Assembly (NCBI GenBank): GCA_964502735.1
Contig: CAZCYD010000053.1
Span: 1-19,397, forward strand
DNA from: JACKAN01 sp964502735
GTDB lineage: Bacteria > Bdellovibrionota > Bdellovibrionia > Bdellovibrionales > UBA1609
Direction: 5' to 3'
Length of the DNA stretch: 19,397 nt
Positions 6,738 to 12,974 of the stretch are shown in pieces. The position numbers were made by a program, and so were the translations under genes. The notes under the pieces were generated by a model. That model did no database searches and was not told the origin of the DNA. It worked only from the letters and a program-made list of their open reading frames with translations. The first letter of the stretch is position 1, and every line of letters begins with the position of its first letter.

Positions 6738-8084
6738 GTGGAAAAAAAAGTTCATTTTATTAGTTTGGGATGTCCTAAGAATTTAGTTGATAGTGAGATT
6801 ATGTTGGCTAAGCTTCAGAACGATGGTTATGAAGTTGTTGAAGACCCCTCGGAGGCAGATACATTGGTGGTTAACACTTGTGGATTTATTGAAGAGGCTA
6901 AGAAGGAGTCTATCCAAAAAATTTTAGAAGTGGCTGAATACAAGAACACAGGAGTACTTAAAAAGCTGGTTGTGGCAGGCTGCTTAACTCAAAGATATAA
7001 GGATGATTTAGTTTCTGGCTTGCCGGAAGCCGATTTATTTGTGGGTTCTGGTCAGTTTCAAAATATCGATAAAATTCTTCGAGATTCATACGAGGGGAAC
7101 GTAGAAAAAAGATTCTTTAACCTTCCAACGTATTTGCAAGAGGAGGGAACTCCGAGAGTTAATTCGCAAATAAATCATAGGGCTTACATAAAAATATCTG
7201 AAGGTTGTAAAAAGCGTTGTTCTTTTTGCGCTATCCCTTTAATTCGAGGAAATTTGCAGTCGCGAAAAATTGAGCATGTATTAAGTGAGGCCAAACTACT
7301 AGTGGCGGGAGGAGTTAAGGAACTCATAGTTATTTCTCACGACTTTACAGACTATGGGTGGGACTTGCGCAAAAAAGATCCTCAAGCCAGGGAATCTCAC
7401 TACGAACTACTTAAGGAACTGTCAGAAAACTCTGGAGCCGAGTGGATTCGAGTATTGTATCTTTATCCGGATGGAATTACTCCTGAATACGTAAAGCTTG
7501 TTAAAGAGAGAGGTAATCTGCTGAATTATTTTGATATGCCGCTACAGCACATAAATGACTTTATGCTAAAAAATATGAATCGCCGCATGAGTCGTAAGGA
7601 AATTGAAACAGCTATACAATTAATACGAAAGGAAATTCCTGATGCGGTCATCCGAACCCAGTTTATTGTTGGCTATCCCGGTGAGACTTCAGAGCATTTT
7701 GAGGAGCTCTATCAATTTGTTAAGGAACAGGAGTTTGATAGGGTGGGCTGCTTTATTTATTCACCAGAAGAGGGAACGAAAGCCTTTAATTTGCCCGATC
7801 AGGTTGATGAAAATGTTAAACAAATAAGGCACGACAGATTGATGGAACTTCAGAGTGAGATCAGTCGCCGCAAACAGGCTTCTCTACTAAATTCTGAAAT
7901 GGATGTCATTGTAGAAGGTTTTAGCGAAGAAACTGAATTGTTGTTACAGGCTAGGTATTGGGGACAAGCTCCGGATATTGATGGGGTCGTTCTAATTAAT
8001 GAGGGCGAGGCCAAGGTCGGAGAAAAGGTCAGGGTAAAGATCACAGACTTTCATGACTACGACCTTGTCGGCTGTGTTTTGTGA
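6738..8084 (+). CDS. rimO: Ribosomal protein S12 methylthiotransferase RimO
   Basis: A 448-residue radical-SAM methylthiotransferase that modifies Asp88 (E. coli numbering) of ribosomal protein uS12. Domains in order: N-terminal UPF0004 with three cluster Cys (C12 in SLGCPKNLVDSE, C48 in NTCGFIEEAKKES, C82 in AGCLTQRY); radical SAM core with C157, C161 and C164 in EGCKKRCSFCAIP; C-terminal TRAM domain ending FHDYDLVGCVL. SLGCPKNLVDSE separates RimO from the tRNA enzyme MiaB. The start is GTG at 6738, preceded by AAGAGGG; 10 bases separate it from the LolA-like gene, so both probably share the promoter at 5653-5681. Confidence 0.97.
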   Translation: MEKKVHFISLGCPKNLVDSEIMLAKLQNDGYEVVEDPSEADTLVVNTCGFIEEAKKESIQKILEVAEYKNTGVLKKLVVAGCLTQRYKDDLVSGLPEADLFVGSGQFQNIDKILRDSYEGNVEKRFFNLPTYLQEEGTPRVNSQINHRAYIKISEGCKKRCSFCAIPLIRGNLQSRKIEHVLSEAKLLVAGGVKELIVISHDFTDYGWDLRKKDPQARESHYELLKELSENSGAEWIRVLYLYPDGITPEYVKLVKERGNLLNYFDMPLQHINDFMLKNMNRRMSRKEIETAIQLIRKEIPDAVIRTQFIVGYPGETSEHFEELYQFVKEQEFDRVGCFIYSPEEGTKAFNLPDQVDENVKQIRHDRLMELQSEISRRKQASLLNSEMDVIVEGFSEETELLLQARYWGQAPDIDGVVLINEGEAKVGEKVRVKITDFHDYDLVGCVL

Positions 8085-8132
8085 TGGGTCCTCAGAAAGC
8101 AAGACCATCCTACGAGAATTAATACATAATTA

Positions 8133-8151
8133 TTTGACTACTTAGGTCAAA
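8133..8151. repeat. Inverted repeat downstream of rimO
   Basis: TTTGAC (8133-8138) and GTCAAA (8146-8151) are perfect 6-bp arms around a 7-base loop. No T tract follows on either strand, so it is a poor terminator candidate; it could be a protein-binding site or chance. Confidence 0.4.
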
Positions 8152-8177
8152 ACTGGAATCCTACTCTTGTGGGGCAG

Positions 8178-8197
8178 AATTTGCCTACTGGCAAATT
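8178..8197. promoter_or_regulatory. Perfect 8-bp inverted repeat (hairpin or operator) upstream of the small membrane peptide
   Basis: AATTTGCC (8178-8185), a TACT loop, then GGCAAATT (8190-8197), perfectly complementary over 8 bp. It lies about 30 bp upstream of the -10 element at 8229. It may be an operator for the small gene or a weak end of the rimO transcript; the stem is AT-rich and lacks a T tract, so the terminator reading is weaker. Confidence 0.45.
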
Positions 8198-8209
8198 TAA
8201 TTTAAATAT

Positions 8210-8240
8210 ATTGTTACGGTTATGGCTATATAATTGTTAC
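8210..8240 (+). promoter_or_regulatory. Perfect -10 box overlapped by an 8-bp direct repeat
   Basis: TATAAT (8229-8234) matches the -10 consensus fully. No good -35 lies 16-18 bp upstream; TTGTTA at 8211-8216 is only 12 bp away. ATTGTTAC occurs at 8210-8217 and again at 8233-8240, start to start 23 bp, roughly two helical turns, with the second copy touching the -10. A -10 without a -35 plus paired repeats could mean an activator or repressor site. Transcription from here would reach the small ORF after about 48 bases. Confidence 0.4.
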
Positions 8241-8288
8241 ATAATTCTTACAAACTAGTGAAGAATAATTAAGAGAGGGCTTCTTAGT

Positions 8289-8381
8289 ATGGCGTCTTTA
8301 TTTTCTGGACAGCTCATTATGATCTTTGTCTTTTCAGTAATGGTCTTTTTTGTTGTCAACGTACTGATGAGTGCAGCTTAA
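8289..8381 (+). CDS. Putative 30-residue single-helix membrane peptide
   Basis: An ATG frame of 30 codons sits in the 336-base space between rimO and hpt. The peptide starts MASLFSGQLI, continues as an unbroken hydrophobic stretch rich in Phe, Val and Met (residues 9-29, only one Asn), and ends LMSAA: a textbook single transmembrane segment with no charged residue. AGAGGG at 8274-8279 gives a ribosome site 9 bases before the ATG, and a perfect TATAAT lies 55 bases upstream. Small subunits of respiratory or transport complexes look like this, but I see no match to a named one and no partner gene beside it. It could be a chance frame; the fit of promoter, ribosome site and helix argues otherwise. 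Confidence 0.5.
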   Translation: MASLFSGQLIMIFVFSVMVFFVVNVLMSAA

Positions 8382-8420
8382 GATTAATAGAAGCGCTGAC
8401 AACAAAATAGAGCCAGGGAT

Positions 8421-8933
8421 CTACTGGGCAAAGTTATAAATATCGCGGTAGTTGCGGCCAATTTCCTCTGAGTCCAGTCCGTAGCCAATCAAATAACGAT
8501 CATCGATAGTTCTCCCTACATAGTCGGGTTGGATTGGGAGTTCTCTACGAGCGGGTTTATCTAATAGGGTCACTATTTTTAGGCTTGCGGGTTGAGAAGC
8601 TGCGATGCGGTCGCGTAAAAAGCTTAGGGTTCTGCCAGCGTCAATAATTTCTTCAACAATAAGAACATGTTTTTGATAAATATTCTCTGAGAGATCTTTA
8701 ATAATTCTTACACTTTCTCCCTTGGGCGAAGTTAAATGAACAAAGTCTACAACAACAGGAAGGCTGAGCTTGCGCATGAGATCGGAACAAAAAATTACCG
8801 AACCTTTCAAAGGACAAACCAGAAGAATTTCTTTTCTTTCATAGTCCTTTTCGATTTGTTTGGCCATATCAGAAACCATTTTGTCGATTTCTTCTTCAGT
8901 TATAAATGGAACCATGCCTTTAAGTTTTCCCAT
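8421..8933 (-). CDS. hpt: Hypoxanthine phosphoribosyltransferase
   Basis: A 170-residue purine-salvage phosphoribosyltransferase that converts hypoxanthine or guanine plus PRPP to IMP or GMP. The PRPP loop is VLIVEEIIDAGRTLSFL (residues 90-106; the usual VEDIIDTG has Glu for Asp and Ala for Thr). PLKGSVIFCSDL (residues 41-52) matches the substrate-binding region, and the C-terminal DDRYLIGYGLDSEEIGRNY is the family signature. The start ATG is supported by GGAG in CTGGAGAATTCTATG. It is the last gene of the minus-strand operon, 18 bases after the TPR gene. The two changes in the PRPP loop are conservative, so activity is likely. Confidence 0.92.
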   Translation of the reverse strand: MGKLKGMVPFITEEEIDKMVSDMAKQIEKDYERKEILLVCPLKGSVIFCSDLMRKLSLPVVVDFVHLTSPKGESVRIIKDLSENIYQKHVLIVEEIIDAGRTLSFLRDRIAASQPASLKIVTLLDKPARRELPIQPDYVGRTIDDRYLIGYGLDSEEIGRNYRDIYNFAQ

Positions 8934-8951
8934 AGAATTCTCCAGTTTTGT

Positions 8952-9680
8952 CTAGGTGAGTTCTACTTGCACAGCTGAACTATCGAGCTCGGCAAGTAGG
9001 GTTTTTGCCAACTTGTTGTCGGGGTTAATTGTGAGGACTTCATCCCAGAGGTTTCTTGCAAGGTGCCTCTGGTTTTTTTCTGCATAAATTTTCCCAAGTT
9101 TAATTCTGGCAGTCTCAAAATTGGGGTGAGCTTTAATTATTTTTTCCAATTCGCGAATGGCCTTTTGAGTGGATTGTAGCTTTAGATAGCACTCTACAAT
9201 TTTCATAGAAATCTCAGCCTTGCGAGTGCTCAAACTTAGAGCTTTGTAAAACTGTTCTAAGGCATCGCTAAATCGTTTGTGTTGAAAGTAAAGCTCTCCA
9301 AGCTCATCATGCTTTATCGCAAACTTTTCATTTATGTAGGGGTCAGTCTTGAGTTTCTTTCTTTCCAATAGGGATTGGGCCGACTCAAAAACCTCACGCC
9401 CTTCATCGTACCGACCAAGATCATTCAGTATAATACTTAGACCTACACTGGCATCAGTAAAACCTGGATCAAGTTCTAATGCTCGTTTAAAGGCCCGGAT
9501 GGCCTTATTGAATTTGCCTTGATCGTAGTAAATAGTTCCGAGCATTTGGAATATAAGCGGAGATTTGTTATTCTTAAGTATTAATTGGTTGAGAATGGAT
9601 TCTGCAGCTGTGTATTTGCCTTTATCAAAAAGATCCTGTGCCTCATCAATAAGTTCATTACAGTGACTATCATTTACCAT
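8952..9680 (-). CDS. TPR-repeat protein
   Basis: A 242-residue soluble protein made almost wholly of tetratricopeptide repeats, at about residues 8-39, 42-73, 114-146, 150-180 and 182-213; the second (MLGTIYYDQGKFNKAIRAFKRALELDP) and the last (NLWDEVLTINP) are clearest. No signal peptide or membrane segment is seen, so it is probably cytoplasmic. I chose ATG 9680, which overlaps the bamD stop as ATGGTAA; a GTG at 9710 would add ten residues but overlap bamD more. It lies between bamD and hpt. TPR arrays bind partner proteins; the partner cannot be told from sequence. Confidence 0.85.
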   Translation of the reverse strand: MVNDSHCNELIDEAQDLFDKGKYTAAESILNQLILKNNKSPLIFQMLGTIYYDQGKFNKAIRAFKRALELDPGFTDASVGLSIILNDLGRYDEGREVFESAQSLLERKKLKTDPYINEKFAIKHDELGELYFQHKRFSDALEQFYKALSLSTRKAEISMKIVECYLKLQSTQKAIRELEKIIKAHPNFETARIKLGKIYAEKNQRHLARNLWDEVLTINPDNKLAKTLLAELDSSAVQVELT

Positions 9681-10444
9681 TTTAAATCTCTTTTCGCGCG
9701 TTTCGCCCACCGATTATTGGGGTATGTTTTTTGTAGCACTTCATAGTAAGCTTTGGCTTCATTAATCTTGTCAACCTTATAGGCACTAAAAGCAGCACCA
9801 TATAAAGATTTGGGAACAACGCCTGTATCTGGGTAACTCTTTAAGACTTCATCAAACCGTCCGAGGGCACTGTCGTACTTTTTCCGTTTAAAATAAAATT
9901 CTGCAATATAGTAGATGCTTCTTGCTAATTTAGTTCGACACTTCAGTTCGTGTTCTCTAGCAGAGTTGGCGTAGTCACTCTGAGGATAACTGGTGTAGAC
10001 TTGCTTAAAATACATTTGGGCATCTTCTGCAAGTGCCAAGTCTTGATCAATTCCCTCCGGTAGTTGTTTGTACATGCTCATGGCGATGCGAAAGGTAGCA
10101 AAGTCAACTTTAGGATGCCTGGGGTGGAACTCCTTAAAAATCTTGTAAGCACTTTCAGCTTCAACGTAGGCCTCTCTAGTGAAGTGAATATTTGCAATTT
10201 GCAATTCAGACTCTTTAGCTAAGTTGTTATAGGGGTATTTATTTTTTAGGTCGCTAAGGTGACTAATAGCCTCTTCATACCTTTCTTGAGCCATGAGTTC
10301 TGTAGCTTTTTTGTACAGCCCCTGAGGGGTACTTGTATCTATGGAGTCAATGCTCGCGCACCCTCCAAAAAGGCCAAAACTTAAAAGCCCTAAAAGAGCC
10401 AGATAAATCGTATTCATCGCCGGTAGTTTAATTTGCGGTCGCAT
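9674..10444 (-). CDS. bamD: BamD-like outer membrane assembly lipoprotein
   Basis: A 256-residue lipoprotein matching BamD (ComL/YfiO), an essential part of the BAM complex that inserts beta-barrel proteins into the outer membrane. A short basic N-region and hydrophobic core end in LFGGC with lipidated Cys at residue 29. TPR-type helices follow: LYKKATELMAQERYEEAISHL, then AESAYKIFKEFHPRHP, a block with FRIAMSMYKQLP, YYIAEFYFKRKKYDSALGRF, and AKAYYEVLQKTYP near the end. The FRIAMSMY and IYYIAEFYFKRKKY blocks are typical of BamD. The ATG at 10444 gives the best signal peptide; TTG 10453 and ATG 10417 are alternatives and none has a clear Shine-Dalgarno. Other BAM subunits are not in the window. 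Confidence 0.88.
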   Translation of the reverse strand: MRPQIKLPAMNTIYLALLGLLSFGLFGGCASIDSIDTSTPQGLYKKATELMAQERYEEAISHLSDLKNKYPYNNLAKESELQIANIHFTREAYVEAESAYKIFKEFHPRHPKVDFATFRIAMSMYKQLPEGIDQDLALAEDAQMYFKQVYTSYPQSDYANSAREHELKCRTKLARSIYYIAEFYFKRKKYDSALGRFDEVLKSYPDTGVVPKSLYGAAFSAYKVDKINEAKAYYEVLQKTYPNNRWAKRAKRDLKW

Positions 10445-10486
10445 TAAATGCAAGTTGAGATCAGTCTGATGACGATGGAATCTGGG

Positions 10487-11548
10487 TTATGATCGAAATT
10501 CGACAAGATGTTTGTAAACACTTGTAATTGTTACTTTTAGGGCGCTGGCCACGGGAATAGAGATAATCATTCCAAGAACTCCGAGCACCTGAGCCCCAAC
10601 AATCATGGCAATGACAACTGTTACCGGATGGAGGTTCACGAGCTTGGCAACAACCAAGGGAATTATAAAGAACATATCAATGAGCTGTGCGGTTCCGTAC
10701 ACAGCGCAAAGCGCAAAAAAGGTAAAGGCTGTATCTCCATTAATAATTGAAATTATAAGGGCGGGAACAGCGCCAATAAAAGGACCGATATAGGGAATTA
10801 AGTTGGTTATTCCCGCGAATATGGAAAGCAGGCCAGCAAAAGGGAAACCAATCATCCAGAGTCCGACCCAAACAACTCCTCCTACGATGAGAGCTTCAAG
10901 AAGACGAGCCCGAACAAATTGCCCGACTTGATCATTTATTTGATAGTACATGTTGAGAGTGAGTTCAAAAATGTGGTTGGGAACTATAGAAAGAAAGGTT
11001 TTGGAAAATAACCTGCCGTCTTTGATAAGAAAAAAAGCTAAGAAGGGGGAGAGCAGTATAGTGGCTCCGAGTTTAGAGACTATAATGGGAAGGTCTTCAA
11101 AGACAGCGCGTGTCCATTGCGAAACCAGTGGTTTGAGTTCGGCGGAAAAGTCTGTCTTGAAACTTATGCCAGTGGCTTGTTGAATTCGGAATTCGACTTG
11201 AGTAGCCAACTGTTCCAGGCCTTCTATGTATTTGGGAATTTGAGTCTGAAAATTCATAAATTGGTTAGATAAAAATGGGGCGACGGAGGTTAGGGTGAAG
11301 CCCACGATGACTCCCCCGAGAGTAAAAACAAGAAGAGTTGAAATCAATCTGTGTACGCCCGCCCGTTCTAAATAGTTAACAATTGGACCAAGCATGTAAT
11401 TGATGACTAGAGCCAAAACAGAAGAAACTAAGAGGTGTTCAACTGTAGTGAGAGTAATAAATAAAAAGGCAACAAAACTTAAAAAAGACCACAGCCGAAT
11501 TTGCTGAACAAACTTTAAATGTCTTTTGCGTTTTTCAGACAGAATCAA
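10487..11548 (-). CDS. AI-2E family transporter (PerM-like permease)
   Basis: A 353-residue polytopic inner-membrane protein of the AI-2E/PerM family. N-terminal paired helices (about residues 18-55) are followed by a helix at 67-90, a long amphipathic region (about 90-160), and C-terminal helices with the conserved GITNLIPYIGPFIGAVPA and the ending VLGVLGMIISIPVASALKV. Family members export varied small molecules or sodium; despite the name most do not carry AI-2. The start is TTG at 11548, which overlaps the previous stop as TTGA; AGAGG at 11553-11557 supports it. It sits 42 bases before bamD in the same operon. Substrate unknown. Confidence 0.92.
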   Translation of the reverse strand: MILSEKRKRHLKFVQQIRLWSFLSFVAFLFITLTTVEHLLVSSVLALVINYMLGPIVNYLERAGVHRLISTLLVFTLGGVIVGFTLTSVAPFLSNQFMNFQTQIPKYIEGLEQLATQVEFRIQQATGISFKTDFSAELKPLVSQWTRAVFEDLPIIVSKLGATILLSPFLAFFLIKDGRLFSKTFLSIVPNHIFELTLNMYYQINDQVGQFVRARLLEALIVGGVVWVGLWMIGFPFAGLLSIFAGITNLIPYIGPFIGAVPALIISIINGDTAFTFFALCAVYGTAQLIDMFFIIPLVVAKLVNLHPVTVVIAMIVGAQVLGVLGMIISIPVASALKVTITSVYKHLVEFRS

Positions 11549-12078
11549 TTAGAACCTCTTATTTGAATTTCTCTTTTTAGCTCTGTGACCTTATGAGAAG
11601 TTTCCTTTAAACGGCGTCCGAGAACACTGGCGAGTTTTTTAAAAACTTTTATTCCAGCTACGGGGTTCCTTTCTACGAGTTCAGAGAGGTCTGGCGTAAA
11701 AAAACCGAGAAGAGCGACTTCATCGTGAGCAATGGCGTTGGCCGTTCTTCGCTCATTTTCTTCTATTAGGGCAATTTCGCCAAAAAAATCACCCGGGCCT
11801 AGCTTTGTTATGTAGAACTGCTCTCCAGTTCCACTCAAAGAAGTGTCTTCAACTGTGACGTCCACATGTCCAGAGAGAAGTATATACATACCCACTCCGA
11901 CCTCGCCTTGCCTAAAAACAAATTCACCGGGCTTGTATTTGCGTAGATGGGTTAAGGTTTCTATAAAAGCCAACTCTCTTTTGTTGAGGCTTTCAAAGAT
12001 ATAATTATTTGCCAAGATGTCTCGAACTTCTTTGGACTTTCGATTTTTATTAAATAGGTTTTCCCACATTAGATTCAT
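11545..12078 (-). CDS. Cyclic nucleotide-binding domain protein
   Basis: A 177-residue protein with one cNMP-binding domain: YKPGEFVFRQGEVGVGMYILLSG (residues 48-70, split), then the phosphate-binding cassette GDFFGEIALIEENERRTANA (residues 96-115). It keeps the Glu (E101) and Arg (R110/R111) that hold the cyclic phosphate, so ligand binding is likely. No DNA-binding helix-turn-helix follows; the C-terminus is a charged helix (SVLGRRLKETSHKVTELKRE), so it is not a CRP-type regulator and may instead control a neighbour protein. It overlaps the gene on each side by 4 bases (ATGA upstream, TTGA downstream), so it is translated with the BatE-like protein and the AI-2E permease. Confidence 0.9.
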   Translation of the reverse strand: MNLMWENLFNKNRKSKEVRDILANNYIFESLNKRELAFIETLTHLRKYKPGEFVFRQGEVGVGMYILLSGHVDVTVEDTSLSGTGEQFYITKLGPGDFFGEIALIEENERRTANAIAHDEVALLGFFTPDLSELVERNPVAGIKVFKKLASVLGRRLKETSHKVTELKREIQIRGSN

Positions 12079-12884
12079 AATGAGCTCTCCGTGGTTGGAA
12101 ATAAATCACTCTGAGGCAGCCACCCAATAAGGCCACCGGGAACTTGAACTTGCGCCCATGATTCATGTTTTTTGAAAAGTCGTAGTTCCTGTCCCTCAAA
12201 AATTTCAAAAAGTGGGGTGTCCTCGTGGCTCGGGCCGGTCCGCAAGGCCGAAGACTTTGTGATTAATGTGGCTTGTACTTCAAAAAGCTCAAGACTTTTT
12301 AGTGAGGCCATAAAAATGAAGGTCAGGGTAATGAGAGATGATGCGAGCCCTACGTAGGGAAAAGGGGGAAGAGGAAGTTCCTCGTCAAGAGCCCGTTTTC
12401 GTTTGGACCAATATTTAATTAAGGAGACTCCACTCAAAAGTAAGGAGGATGTAAGAATAAAAAAAATAAGATGCCAGTTCCAAGCTCTTAAATATTGGCT
12501 GCGGAAACTATCAAGCCCCTGAAGTTTATTGTGAGTGTTGACGTGTGGTAATTTGTCGAGAACTAACTCGAGGGCCCGACTTGCCAAGACAAAACTCGGA
12601 GATAAATATAATGCCCTGCGAAACAAGGCCGCGGACCATCCCCAGTTTTCCTGTTTGGCTTCAGCCAAGCCCCAATTGTAGTAGGCAATTTCATTTTGAG
12701 GCTGCAACTCTGTTAGTTCCTTGAAGTTCTGTACGGCCTGACCATAATCACCTTTTTGGTAAGCATTTATACCCTTTGCAAAAAGGGAAGTTATAGGATC
12801 ATTTGCAATGTCGCGCATAGGTTTAAGTTCGGCGAAAGCAAGGGACGATGAGAAGATTAGAAGTACTAAAAGCTGAGTTTTCAT
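12075..12884 (-). CDS. BatE-like TPR-transmembrane-SH3 protein
   Basis: A 269-residue envelope protein. An export signal (MKTQLLVLLIFSSSLAFA) is followed by TPRs (GINAYQKGDYGQAVQNFKEL; YYNWGLAEAKQENWGWSAALFRRAL), two membrane helices (about WHLIFFILTSSLLLSGVSLI and YVGLASSLITLTFIFMA) separated by a basic loop, and a C-terminal bacterial SH3-type domain (LITKSSALRTGPS, then SWAQVQVPGGLIGWLP). This order matches BatE of the Bacteroides aerotolerance cluster, but no MoxR or BatA-D genes are nearby. I chose ATG 12884: it gives a clean signal peptide and lies downstream of the predicted promoter, while the longer frame from 12944 would begin upstream of it. First gene of the minus-strand operon. 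Confidence 0.78.
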   Translation of the reverse strand: MKTQLLVLLIFSSSLAFAELKPMRDIANDPITSLFAKGINAYQKGDYGQAVQNFKELTELQPQNEIAYYNWGLAEAKQENWGWSAALFRRALYLSPSFVLASRALELVLDKLPHVNTHNKLQGLDSFRSQYLRAWNWHLIFFILTSSLLLSGVSLIKYWSKRKRALDEELPLPPFPYVGLASSLITLTFIFMASLKSLELFEVQATLITKSSALRTGPSHEDTPLFEIFEGQELRLFKKHESWAQVQVPGGLIGWLPQSDLFPTTESSL

Positions 12885-12912
12885 CAAGTATGAGTGTAAA
12901 GTTTTAGAAATC

Positions 12913-12941
12913 TTGTGTCTAGTCTGAATGGGTAGTAGTAT
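12913..12941 (+). promoter_or_regulatory. Candidate promoter for the aminotransferase/ast operon
   Basis: TTGTGT (12913-12918) and TAGTAT (12936-12941, 4/6) are 17 bp apart. Transcription would start near 12948, followed by AAGGAG at 12963-12968 ahead of ATG 12975. Weak match, but it is the only plausible pair in this short divergent region. Confidence 0.35.
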
Positions 12942-12944
12942 CAA
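12916..12944 (-). promoter_or_regulatory. Candidate promoter for the BatE-like/bamD/hpt operon
   Basis: On the minus strand TTGATA (12944-12939, 5/6) and TAGACA (12921-12916, 3/6) are 17 bp apart. Transcription would start near 12909, giving a leader of about 25 bases to ATG 12884. It overlaps the opposite-strand candidate almost completely, so the two operons would compete for polymerase. Confidence 0.35.
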
Positions 12945-12974
12945 GGGTCAATCAAAATAATCAAGGAGATCCAA

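Noticed and set aside
8133..8197. Rho-independent terminator for rimO
   Set aside because: Two hairpins are present, but both stems are AT-rich or short and neither is followed by a T tract.
8385..8430. Possible terminator for the minus-strand operon just after hpt
   Set aside because: CCAG/CTGG arms of only 4 bp with an interrupted T tract (TATTTTGTTG on the minus strand); too weak to call.
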